Source of the DNA: JBKHJZ01 sp046537875
GTDB lineage: Bacteria > Actinomycetota > Acidimicrobiia > Acidimicrobiales > VFJN01
Reading direction: 5' to 3'
Assembly (NCBI GenBank): GCA_046537875.1
Contig: JBKHJZ010000050.1
Span: 1 to 17,782 of the forward strand
Length of the DNA: 17,782 nt
The translations under genes and the position numbers were made by a program. The notes under the pieces were generated by a model, which saw only the letters and a list, made by a program, of their open reading frames with translations, was not told the origin of the DNA and ran no database searches. Shown here piece after piece: positions 6,999-13,140 of the stretch (the first letter of the stretch is position 1; the number at the start of each line of letters is the position of its first letter).

Positions 6999-7949
6999 AT
7001 GAGCGCGCCCGGGCCCGAGCAGGACGACACCGGGTCCGTCCAACCACCGACCGCCCCGCCCCGCTCCACCGGTGCGCCAGCTGCGCCCGCAACCGGGGAG
7101 GCCGGCGGCGTGGCCGAGAGGATCGCGGCGGCCCGCCAACGGCTCTCCCCCGCCGAGCGCCGCGTGGCCGAGATCGTGCTGCGGGACCCGGCCACCGTGG
7201 CCTTCGGCACCGTGGCGGGCCTCGCGGCCTCGGCCGGAACGTCGGGCGCCTCGGTGGTGCGCCTGGCGGGACGCCTCGGCTACCGGGGCTTCAGCGAGCT
7301 CCAGGCCGCCGTGCAGGGGGCCATCGGGCAGCAGCTCGCGCCGGCGGTCCAGCGGATCCGCGCCGAGCCGGGCGGCGACGCCGTCTCCCGGACGCTCCGG
7401 GCCGAGCTGGGGAACGTCGAGCGAACGCTCCGCGCGGTCGACCCGGCGGCGTTCGAGCGCGCCGTCGGCCTGCTCGCGGACCCTGCCCGCGCAGTCCGGG
7501 TGGTGGCCGGCGACGCCGAGCGCGGGATCGGCACCATGCTCGCGACCGCGCTGGCCCTGCTGCGGGACGGCGTGGGCGAGGTGACGGGGTCAGACGTGGC
7601 CGTCGCCCGGCAGCTCGCCCACGCCGGGAGCGACACGGTGGTCGTGGCGCTCGACCTGCGCCGGTACGAGCGCTGGGTCCTCGACCACGTGGGCCGGGCC
7701 GCGGACGCGGGCACCGAGGTCGTGGCGTTGACCGACAGCGTGCTCTCACCGCTGGCGGCCGTCGCCACCGTGGCCTTCACCGTGTCGGCCGAGGGCGCGG
7801 GGCCGTTCGACAGCCACGTCGGCACGCTGGCCCTGGCCAACGCCATCGCCAGCGGGGTCGCGGGCCGCCTGCGCCGGAGCGCCACCGGGCGCCTCGACGC
7901 GGTGGAGGCCGCCTGGCGGCAGGCCGGCGCGCTGGTCGACCCGGACTGA
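6999..7949 (+). CDS. RpiR/MurR-type transcriptional regulator (HTH plus SIS domain)
   Basis: This 316-residue regulator starts with about 35 disordered Pro/Ala/Thr/Gly residues. Residues about 38-110 form the RpiR-type HTH: RLSPAERRVAEIVLRDP, then VAGLAASAGTSGASVVRLAGRLGYRGFSELQ. The rest, about residues 130-290, is an SIS-like sugar-isomerase fold, which in this family senses a phosphorylated sugar or similar metabolite. The family can repress or activate. It is divergent from the aldehyde dehydrogenase/aminotransferase operon with an inverted repeat between them, so it most likely controls that operon and itself. ATG 6999 follows a TATCAT element by 7 bases and no Shine-Dalgarno is present, so the mRNA is probably leaderless. 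The final residues VDPD and the stop are duplicated at DNA level just downstream. Confidence 0.88.
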   Translation: MSAPGPEQDDTGSVQPPTAPPRSTGAPAAPATGEAGGVAERIAAARQRLSPAERRVAEIVLRDPATVAFGTVAGLAASAGTSGASVVRLAGRLGYRGFSELQAAVQGAIGQQLAPAVQRIRAEPGGDAVSRTLRAELGNVERTLRAVDPAAFERAVGLLADPARAVRVVAGDAERGIGTMLATALALLRDGVGEVTGSDVAVARQLAHAGSDTVVVALDLRRYERWVLDHVGRAADAGTEVVALTDSVLSPLAAVATVAFTVSAEGAGPFDSHVGTLALANAIASGVAGRLRRSATGRLDAVEAAWRQAGALVDPD

Positions 7950-7968
7950 CCCCTGTCGACCCGGACTG
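7935..7968 (+). repeat. 14-base direct repeat spanning a stop codon
   Basis: GTCGACCCGGACTG occurs at 7935-7948 and 7955-7968, a 20-base period. The first copy encodes the last four residues of the RpiR protein plus the first two bases of its TGA. The second copy lies outside the gene and reads TGC instead of TGA. It looks like a recent tandem duplication of the gene end. Confidence 0.75.
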
Positions 7969-8005
7969 CCCCCCGGCACGCGACGCGGCACCGACCCAGC
8001 GGCGC

Positions 8006-8028
8006 CGCCCGGCTCCCGCTCCCGGGCG
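8006..8028. terminator. Hairpin between convergent genes, candidate bidirectional terminator
   Basis: CGCCCGG (8006-8012) and CCGGGCG (8022-8028) are a perfect 7-bp stem around a 9-base loop. They lie between the RpiR gene and the crotonase gene, which converge. There is no T-tract. Confidence 0.5.
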
Positions 8029-8036
8029 ACGCGGGA

Positions 8037-8870
8037 TCAGGCGGGGTCGGCGAAGGACGGTGCGCGCTTCTCGAAGTACGCCGCGACCGCCTCGACCTGG
8101 TTGGGCGTGCCGATGAGCGAGCCGATGACCTCGCGCTCGTCGGCGTACTGCTGCGACAGCGGCACCCGGCCCGACTGCTCGATCAGCCGCTTGATGCCCC
8201 GGACGGCGTGCGGGCTGCGGGCCGCGATGTCCCGGGCGAGCGCGAGCGCGTCCGCCACGGGGTCGTCGCTCAGGCGGGTCGCCAGGCCCAGCCGCACCGC
8301 CTCCTCGCCCGACACCTCCCGGCCCGTCCACGCGAGCTCCTTCGCCACGTCCGGACCCACGAGCCGGGGCAGCGTGGCGGTGCCGGTCATGTCCGGCGAC
8401 AGGCCCCACCGGATCTCGAGCACCGACAGGACCGCCTCGGGGTGGACGATGCGCAGGTCGGCGCCGAGCGCGACCTGCAGCCCGCCGCCGAGGCAGTGGC
8501 CCCGGATGGCTGCGATCACGGGCACGGCAACCTCGGACCACCCATGGGCCGCCTGCTGCCCCAGGTGGGTGATCCGCCCGTCGGTCCGGGCGATCGCGCC
8601 CGCGTCGCCGCCCCCGGCGTCGCCGTCCCGATCGACGCTGACCCGGCCGCCCGCCATGGCCTGGAACCCCGAGAAGTCCAGGCCGGCCGAGAAGGCCCGG
8701 CCCTCGCCCGACAGCACCACCGCTCGCACCGACGAGTCAGCCGCCAGGCGGGTGCTGGCGTCGACCAGCGCCACGAACATGTCGGTGTCCAGGGCGTTGA
8801 GCTTCTCGGGGCGGTTCAGGCGCACGTCGGCGACTCCCCGATCGGTCGTCACCGTCACTCGCTCGGACAT
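8037..8870 (-). CDS. Crotonase-fold enoyl-CoA hydratase/isomerase family protein
   Basis: This 277-residue protein belongs to the crotonase superfamily, which acts on acyl-CoA thioesters through an oxyanion hole. The two hole-forming segments are GRAFSAGLDFSGF (about 57-69) and AIRGHCLGGGLQVALGADLR (about 121-140). Of the two glutamates of classical enoyl-CoA hydratase, the first position appears to be Gln (Q132, in GGGLQ). The second is kept as E152 in VLEIRWG. That favours an isomerase or another crotonase reaction over a standard hydratase. A Gly/Asp-rich insertion, residues 80-92, follows the first hole segment. ATG 8870 has GAGGAGG 7 bases upstream; six further in-frame residues upstream are not family-like. 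It is a single gene, divergent from the O-methyltransferase and convergent with the RpiR gene. Substrate unknown. Confidence 0.88.
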   Translation of the reverse strand: MSERVTVTTDRGVADVRLNRPEKLNALDTDMFVALVDASTRLAADSSVRAVVLSGEGRAFSAGLDFSGFQAMAGGRVSVDRDGDAGGGDAGAIARTDGRITHLGQQAAHGWSEVAVPVIAAIRGHCLGGGLQVALGADLRIVHPEAVLSVLEIRWGLSPDMTGTATLPRLVGPDVAKELAWTGREVSGEEAVRLGLATRLSDDPVADALALARDIAARSPHAVRGIKRLIEQSGRVPLSQQYADEREVIGSLIGTPNQVEAVAAYFEKRAPSFADPA

Positions 8871-8877
8871 GGGTCGG

Positions 8878-8884
8878 CCTCCTC
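8878..8884 (-). promoter_or_regulatory. Strong ribosome binding site for the crotonase gene
   Basis: On the minus strand GAGGAGG sits 7 bases before ATG 8870 and decides that start over the GTG/ATG-like codons at 8888. Its divergent neighbour has a leaderless layout, so only one of this pair uses a classical site. Confidence 0.75.
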
Positions 8885-8918
8885 GCACGGCGGTGGGACC
8901 ACTCTGCCGCGCGCGGCC

Positions 8919-8924
8919 TACCGT
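8919..8924 (+). promoter_or_regulatory. -10 element TACCGT, leaderless layout
   Basis: TACCGT is followed by 7 bases and ATG 8932. The same nine bases, TACCGTCGG, recur before the small-protein gene at 16896. The spacer CGGAGAG could also act as a weak ribosome site if transcription began further upstream. Confidence 0.5.
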
Positions 8925-8931
8925 CGGAGAG

Positions 8932-9600
8932 ATGAGCGACCATCGCGCCCTCCCGCTCTCCGCGGCGGTGATCGACTACGCGATCGCCCACGGGACCGAC
9001 GTCGACGACGAGGTCGCCCGCGACCTGCGGGCGGAGACGCAGGGCCTCGGCCCGGTGGCCGGCATGCAGATCGGTGTCGACCAGGGCCAGCTGCTCACGT
9101 TGCTCGCCCGGCTGGTGGGCGCCTCGCGGGCCCTGGAGATCGGCACGTTCACGGGCTACTCGGCACTGTGCATCGCCCGGGGGCTCGCACCGGGGGGAAC
9201 CCTCACCTGCTGTGACGTGCACGACGACTGGACCGCCATCGCCCGCCGGGCCTGGAAGCGGGCCGGCGTGGCCGATCGCATCGACCTGCGGCTCGGCCCC
9301 GCGCTGGGGACGGTCCGGGGCCTGCCGGACGAGCCCCATCTCGACCTCGTGTTCATCGACGCCGACAAGGAGGGGTACGTGGACTACTGGGGCGAGCTGG
9401 TGCCGCGCGTCCGCGCCGGTGGCCTCCTCCTGGCCGACAACGTGCTGTGGTCCGGCCGGGTGGCCGATCCGACGGACGACGAACCCGACACGGTCGCGCT
9501 CCGGCGGTTCAACGACCTGGTGGTCGGCGATCGGAGGGTCGACGCGCTGATCCTGCCTGCGTTCGACGGCCTCACGATCGCCCGCCGTCGCGACGAGTAG
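8932..9600 (+). CDS. SAM- and metal-dependent O-methyltransferase (CCoAOMT/catechol OMT-like)
   Basis: This 222-residue protein is the normal length for the Methyltransf_3 family, soluble class I methyltransferases. These move a methyl group from SAM to a hydroxyl of a catechol-like or other small acceptor. Visible motifs are the substrate-side helix GPVAGMQIG, the SAM-binding loop LEIGTFTGYSAL (68-79), the acidic strand end in TCCDV (D95), the metal-binding FIDADKEGY (D143) and LLADNVLWSGRV (D169, N170). The acceptor cannot be told from sequence. The start is ATG 8932, 7 bases after TACCGT. The gene stands alone between the divergent crotonase gene and a hairpin at 9631-9657, so it is probably monocistronic. 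Confidence 0.92.
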   Translation: MSDHRALPLSAAVIDYAIAHGTDVDDEVARDLRAETQGLGPVAGMQIGVDQGQLLTLLARLVGASRALEIGTFTGYSALCIARGLAPGGTLTCCDVHDDWTAIARRAWKRAGVADRIDLRLGPALGTVRGLPDEPHLDLVFIDADKEGYVDYWGELVPRVRAGGLLLADNVLWSGRVADPTDDEPDTVALRRFNDLVVGDRRVDALILPAFDGLTIARRRDE

Positions 9601-9630
9601 CAGCAGCCTGCTGGTCGGCGCTCTCGATCG

Positions 9631-9657
9631 CCGCCCGCGCCTGGTCCCCCCGGGCGG
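9631..9657 (+). terminator. Hairpin after the O-methyltransferase gene
   Basis: CCGCCCG (9631-9637) and CGGGCGG (9651-9657) form a perfect 7-bp stem around a 13-base loop, 30 bases after the stop. There is no T-tract. It separates the methyltransferase from the sigma-factor operon, which has its own promoter candidate just downstream. Confidence 0.45.
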
Positions 9658-9670
9658 GGAGCGGACCGAG

Positions 9671-9696
9671 GGAACCGTCGCCTCTGGAGTGGTGTA
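9671..9696 (+). promoter_or_regulatory. Candidate ECF-sigma promoter of the sigma/anti-sigma operon
   Basis: GGAACC at 9671-9676 is the classic ECF -35 core. Fourteen to sixteen bases downstream comes GGTGTAGG, a possible -10 overlapping TAGGAC. The operon it would drive encodes an ECF factor, and such factors usually activate their own promoter. The -10 is less convincing than the -35. Confidence 0.45.
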
Positions 9697-9704
9697 GGAC
9701 GGGC

Positions 9705-10406
9705 ATGCGAAGCGCGATGAAGAGGCTCACCCTGGCGCCCGTGATCCTGCTCCCCGCCCTGGTGTGGGCGGCCGGGCCGGCATCGGCGAAGGGCGCGGTG
9801 TCGGTGACGATCTCGGGCCCGGGCATCGACGAGCCCGTCGAGGTGCTCGATGCCTTCCGCATCCACGACACGGGGATGTGGACCGCGCTGGGCGACGTGG
9901 ACCCGGCGTTCGCGGCGGCGCCGACGAAGGATCTCGGGCCCCGTCACACCCTCACGTGGCGGGTGATCAGCGGACAGGACGAGGCCGGACAGTACGAGAC
10001 CACGCCCATCCGCCAGGACCTCTACCTGGACGCTGCGGACGGTCCTGTCGTCCACACGCCGCCCGGCCAACCGTTCAGGGACAGCGTCACCGCCGAGGTG
10101 TGGTTCCCGGTGCGCGACGGGTTACGCGGCGACCTGGTTGCAGCCGGCGCACCACTCACAGGCGGCAAGCCCACCGCGGGCAACCCCACCGCCGGCAAGC
10201 TCACCGCGGGCAAGCTCACCGCGGACAAGCCCAACGCCGGCACGCTCACCGCGGGCAAACCGCCCGCCGGGGACCTCTCACCGGCGCCATCCGGCGACCC
10301 GGTCTGGCCGGAACTGATGGCGGCCGGCGCGGGCGGGCTGGCGCTGGCCGGTGCCGGCACCCTCGCGATCCGCCGGGCCCGGCGGCTGGCCGCCCTCTCC
10401 GCGTGA
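9705..10406 (+). CDS. Secreted, C-terminally membrane-anchored protein with pentapeptide-like tandem repeat
   Basis: This 233-residue protein is of no family I can name. Residues 1-28 look like a Sec signal peptide (KRLTLAPVILLPALVWAAGPASA). Residues about 30-150 form an extracytoplasmic domain beginning VSVTISGPGIDEPVEV. Residues 154-188 are seven copies of a degenerate five-residue unit (GKLTA, with GKPTA, GNPTA, DKPNA and GTLTA variants). Residues about 203-222 are a Gly/Ala/Leu transmembrane segment followed by an Arg-rich tail (RRARRL). So the domain would be held outside the membrane on a repetitive stalk. ATG 9705 has AGGA 6 bases upstream; ATG 9717 is an alternative. It ends 12 bases before the sigma gene, and may supply a sensed or effector component of that system. 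Confidence 0.75.
   Translation: MRSAMKRLTLAPVILLPALVWAAGPASAKGAVSVTISGPGIDEPVEVLDAFRIHDTGMWTALGDVDPAFAAAPTKDLGPRHTLTWRVISGQDEAGQYETTPIRQDLYLDAADGPVVHTPPGQPFRDSVTAEVWFPVRDGLRGDLVAAGAPLTGGKPTAGNPTAGKLTAGKLTADKPNAGTLTAGKPPAGDLSPAPSGDPVWPELMAAGAGGLALAGAGTLAIRRARRLAALSA
10164..10268 (+). repeat. Seven tandem copies of a 15-base unit inside a gene
   Basis: The unit is close to GGCAAGCTCACCGCG, repeated seven times in frame with substitutions mostly at the Lys-Leu and Ala positions. Two adjacent copies, the third and fourth, are identical. It encodes the stalk between the outer domain and the membrane anchor of the secreted protein, and is likely to vary in copy number between strains. Confidence 0.85.
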
Positions 10407-10418
10407 CGGCACGATGCG

Positions 10419-11045
10419 GTGGTGGGCCGGCTACCCGACGACCGAGAGCTCGTACAGCGCGCGAAGCAGGGTGACGTGGACGCCTATGCCTCGCTGCTGC
10501 GCATGCACGAGCCCGCGACGCGCCGGCTCGCCCTCGTGGTGGCCGGCTCAGCGGCGGAGGCCGACGAGGCCACCCAGGACGCCTTCGTCAAGGCCTGGCA
10601 CGCCCTCGGTCGCTTCCGGGACGGGGCGGCGTTCCGGCCCTGGCTGCTGCGGATCGTGGTCAACGAGGCCCGCAACCGCCGCCGCTCGGCGGGCCGGCGG
10701 GCGGGCCACGAGCTGCGGTTCGCGCAGGATCGCGCCTCGGGCGGGACGGCCCTCCCGCCCGAGGCGGCAGCCCTCGCCGCCGACCGTCGCCGGGCCCTGG
10801 CGGCGGCGCTGGGCCAGCTGCCGGAGCCCCAGCGGGACGTGATCGCCTGCCGCTACCTGGTGGGCCTCGACGAAGCCGAGACCGCCGCCGCATTGCGGCT
10901 ACCGCGTGGCACCGTCAAGTCCCGGGCGGCACGGGGCCTGACCCGCCTCCGGGCGCTGCTGCCGGAACTGGGACCCGAGTCGGGCTCCGCCCCGCGTCCG
11001 GAGACGCACCCGGTGCCGGGGCGCGGAGGGGGTGGCGATGGCTGA
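10419..11045 (+). CDS. ECF-family RNA polymerase sigma factor
   Basis: This 208-residue group 4 sigma-70 factor has region 2 at about residues 24-88: AEADEATQDAFVKAWHALG and the -10-recognition segment FRPWLLRIVVNEARNRRR. A short linker follows, then region 4 at about 128-180: LGQLPEPQRDVIACRYLVGL, then DEAETAAALRLPRGTVKSRA, the HTH that reads the -35. About 28 extra residues rich in Pro and Gly follow region 4. It starts with GTG at 10419 (or the next GTG, 10422), 12 bases after the secreted-protein gene and without a clear ribosome site, so translation is probably coupled. Its last bases overlap the anti-sigma start, the usual arrangement for a sigma factor and its inhibitor. An ECF-like promoter at 9671 suggests autoregulation. 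The inducing signal is unknown. Confidence 0.92.
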   Translation: MVGRLPDDRELVQRAKQGDVDAYASLLRMHEPATRRLALVVAGSAAEADEATQDAFVKAWHALGRFRDGAAFRPWLLRIVVNEARNRRRSAGRRAGHELRFAQDRASGGTALPPEAAALAADRRRALAAALGQLPEPQRDVIACRYLVGLDEAETAAALRLPRGTVKSRAARGLTRLRALLPELGPESGSAPRPETHPVPGRGGGGDG

Positions 11046-11850
11046 GAGCGGCGACCGCCGCAACGACCTCGCCGCGCTGGCCGCGTCCCTGCGGGACCTG
11101 GGATGGCAGCTCGAGCTCCCGGCCACGGATCCGGTGGCGGACGCCGTCGCCCGCATCGAGGCTCTCGAGGGGGTGCGGGCCGAGCCTTCCGTCGCCACCC
11201 TGGCCCGCCGGCGGCCACGCACACGCGTCCTCGCCGCCGCGGCGGTGGCGGTGGCGCTCGCGGTGACGATCGCGGCGCCCGGTCCCCGAGAGGCCGTGGC
11301 GGGCTGGCTCGGCCTGGGCCGGGTGGCGGTCACGTACACCGGTGACGTGCCCGAGGCCGCCGCCCGCACCTACGACCTGGGGACCCCGGTGCCGCTGGCG
11401 CAGGCCATCCAGGGGATGGAACCACCGTTGGCGGCACCGGCGCGGCTCGGGGATCCCGACGGGTCCTACGTGGACCGCCCGGCCGGCACGGTCACGCTGG
11501 CGTGGGCACCGTCGCCCGACCTACCCGAGGTCGCGGACTCCGGCATCGGCCTGCTCCTCACCGTCCTACCGGGCACGACCGACGCCGGCCACGTCTCCAA
11601 GGCGATCGGGCCGGGCACCACCATCGAGCTCGTCCGGGTCGGCGACCACCCCGCCTACTGGATCGCCGGGGAACCCCACGAGGTCGCCGTGGTCGACCCC
11701 GCCGGCCGGGTCGTGCACGACACCACCCGGCTGGCGGGAAACACGCTGATCTGGACCGATGGCGACCTCACGTTGCGCCTGGAGTCGGCCCTCGACCGCG
11801 CCGAGGCGGTCGACCTGGCGACCCACCTGCGGCCGCTCCGGGCGGGGTGA
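11038..11850 (+). CDS. Putative membrane anti-sigma factor
   Basis: This 270-residue protein is probably single-pass. Residues 1-60 would be cytoplasmic and bind the sigma factor; residues about 64-82 (VLAAAAVAVALAVTIAAP) are the membrane segment; the rest lies outside. The N-terminal part lacks the HxxxCxxC zinc motif of ZAS anti-sigma factors, so assignment rests on position, topology and the outer domain's likeness to DUF4367-like sensor regions. The outer part opens with the GWLGLGRVAVTYTGDVPE segment, typical of actinobacterial proteins in this position. ATG 11038 has GGAGGG 7 bases upstream and overlaps the sigma gene by 8 bases; GTG 11032 is an alternative. It ends the operon. Confidence 0.75.
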   Translation: MAESGDRRNDLAALAASLRDLGWQLELPATDPVADAVARIEALEGVRAEPSVATLARRRPRTRVLAAAAVAVALAVTIAAPGPREAVAGWLGLGRVAVTYTGDVPEAAARTYDLGTPVPLAQAIQGMEPPLAAPARLGDPDGSYVDRPAGTVTLAWAPSPDLPEVADSGIGLLLTVLPGTTDAGHVSKAIGPGTTIELVRVGDHPAYWIAGEPHEVAVVDPAGRVVHDTTRLAGNTLIWTDGDLTLRLESALDRAEAVDLATHLRPLRAG

Positions 11851-11937
11851 ACCGTACGGGAGTGGCGGTGTGGGGCGTCGGCCACAGGGCGTGGCTACGT
11901 GAGCACACGGACCACGTCGACCCACGCGGGGGTTCCC

Positions 11938-11957
11938 GGCCGCGCACCTCCGTGGCC
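11938..11957. terminator. Hairpin in the 135-base convergent gap
   Basis: GGCCGCG and CGTGGCC pair over 7 positions with one G-T wobble around a 6-base loop. A smaller hairpin GCCAC-AGGGC-GTGGC lies at 11881-11895. The gap 11851-11985 between the anti-sigma gene and the TIGR03085-like gene otherwise shows nothing I can identify. Confidence 0.4.
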
Positions 11958-11985
11958 GCGGCGACGCACCGCAGGCCGGCAACGG

Positions 11986-12624
11986 TCAGAAGCCCAGGCG
12001 GGCCTCCTCCAGCGCCCGGCACGCCGCCGCCGGACCCGCGAGCTCGACGGCGGCGACCGACCGGCGACCGTTGAGATACAGGGCGAGCTCCTGCGGCGAG
12101 CCGATCAGCCGCACCGCAGGACCGCTGCCGCGCGCGGGCACCTCGCCCAGCCCGGGGGCCTCCAGCGCCACGCTCGCGCCCTTCACGTTCCGGAGCAGCA
12201 GCCGGGCCGACCGCCGCAACTGCGCCCACAGCGCGTCGTCGAGGTCGGGGCGATCATCGCGGGGCCCGAGGCCGTCGGCCCGCCTGACGTCCTCGTGATG
12301 CACGAACCACTCGTTGAGGTTGAGGACCCGCCGCAGTCCCGGCACCCGCCACGGCACCAGCGGCGGTCCCTCGCGTAGCCGCTCGACCAGCGCGGGGAGT
12401 CCCCGGGCACGCGCCCGGTCCATGAGCCGCTCGCCCAGGCGGGCGCCGCGTTGCCCACCGGCGATCGCCAGCACGGCACGCGGGTCGCGCTCGCGGATCA
12501 CGAGGTGCGCGGCCAGGTCGAGGGTGGTCCACCCCTCGCACAGCGTCGGGGCGTCAGGGCCACGGGCGAGGAACAGGTCGCAGAGCTCACTGCGCTCGCG
12601 AGCGTCGAGAGGCGTCGCCGACAT
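11986..12624 (-). CDS. TIGR03085-like metal-binding protein (DinB/MDMPI fold)
   Basis: This 212-residue protein matches the actinobacterial TIGR03085 family, related to the N-terminal domain of mycothiol-dependent maleylpyruvate isomerase and to DinB. Hallmarks are PDAPTLCEGWTTLDLAAHLVIRERDP near residues 23-48 and NEWFVHHEDVRRADG near 104-118. H40, H109 and H110 are the likely metal ligands of the four-helix bundle. The C-terminal half (VALEAPGLG, SPQELALYLNGR) resembles the small C-terminal domain of mycothiol transferases. Function is unproven; thiol-dependent chemistry is inference from fold. ATG 12624 lies 7 bases after TACCCT on the minus strand and shows no Shine-Dalgarno, so the transcript is probably leaderless. 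Its -10 overlaps that of the divergent cyclophilin gene. Confidence 0.85.
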   Translation of the reverse strand: MSATPLDARERSELCDLFLARGPDAPTLCEGWTTLDLAAHLVIRERDPRAVLAIAGGQRGARLGERLMDRARARGLPALVERLREGPPLVPWRVPGLRRVLNLNEWFVHHEDVRRADGLGPRDDRPDLDDALWAQLRRSARLLLRNVKGASVALEAPGLGEVPARGSGPAVRLIGSPQELALYLNGRRSVAAVELAGPAAACRALEEARLGF

Positions 12625-12630
12625 CGTCGC

Positions 12631-12637
12631 TAGGGTA
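12631..12637. promoter_or_regulatory. Symmetric shared -10 element for two divergent leaderless genes
   Basis: TAGGGTA reads TAGGGT on the plus strand (12631-12636), followed by 8 bases and ATG 12645. It reads TACCCT on the minus strand (12637-12632), followed by 7 bases and ATG 12624. Five base pairs (12632-12636) belong to both hexamers. The whole intergenic region is only 20 bases. No -35 is convincing on either side. Confidence 0.65.
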
Positions 12638-12644
12638 CGCGCAC

Positions 12645-13121
12645 ATGGCCTCCCCTCCCCCGCACGAGATCGACGACGACGCCATCTACGAGGTGACGAT
12701 CACCACCGACAGGGGTGACATCGTGCTCGACCTCGATCCCCGCCTCGCCCCGGCCACGGTGAACAACTTCGTGGCCCTGGCCCGGCGTGGGTTCTACGAC
12801 ACCCTCTCGTTCCACCGGGTGGTGCCCGGCTTCGTCATCCAGGGCGGCGACCCCGAGGGCACCGGCGCGGGAGGTCCCGGCTACCGGTTCCGTGACGAGC
12901 CCGTCAGGGGCGAGTACACGCTGGGGGCCGTGGCGATGGCCAACGCCGGGCCCGACACGAACGGGTCGCAGTTCTTCATCTGCATCGACGACTGCACCGA
13001 CAAGCTGGACAAGGCGTACAACCTCTTCGGCTACGTGACGTCGGGCATCGACGTGACGCAGCGGATCCGCCAGGGTGACGTGATGCGCTCGGTCAGCGTC
13101 GCCGAACGCCCCGCGGCCTAG
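12645..13121 (+). CDS. Cyclophilin-type peptidyl-prolyl cis-trans isomerase
   Basis: This 158-residue protein is a single-domain cytoplasmic cyclophilin that catalyses proline isomerisation and helps folding. The active site is plain: FHRVVPGFVIQGGDPEGTG (R58, F63, Q66), then GAVAMANAGPDTNGSQFFI (Q109, F110), then DKAYNLFGYV, where the Trp of human cyclophilin A is not kept. The first 15 residues are a short acidic extension with no signal peptide. ATG 12645 follows TAGGGT by 8 bases with no Shine-Dalgarno, indicating a leaderless or nearly leaderless mRNA. It converges on the MEDS-HATPase gene with a 19-base gap filled by a hairpin. Confidence 0.95.
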   Translation: MASPPPHEIDDDAIYEVTITTDRGDIVLDLDPRLAPATVNNFVALARRGFYDTLSFHRVVPGFVIQGGDPEGTGAGGPGYRFRDEPVRGEYTLGAVAMANAGPDTNGSQFFICIDDCTDKLDKAYNLFGYVTSGIDVTQRIRQGDVMRSVSVAERPAA

Positions 13122-13123
13122 CG

Positions 13124-13138
13124 CCGCCGGTCCGGCGG
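13124..13138. terminator. Hairpin filling a 19-base convergent gap
   Basis: CCGCCGG-T-CCGGCGG is a perfect inverted repeat with 7-base arms; as RNA it gives CCGCC-GGTCC-GGCGG. It occupies nearly all the space between the cyclophilin stop and the opposing MEDS-HATPase stop, so it probably ends both transcripts. There is no T-tract. Confidence 0.55.
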
Positions 13139-13140
13139 GC

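Noticed and set aside
76..9639. 16-base match TCGATCGCCGCCCGCG at 76-91 and 9624-9639
   Set aside because: A single match of this length is roughly what chance gives in a GC-biased sequence of this size; the flanks do not match.
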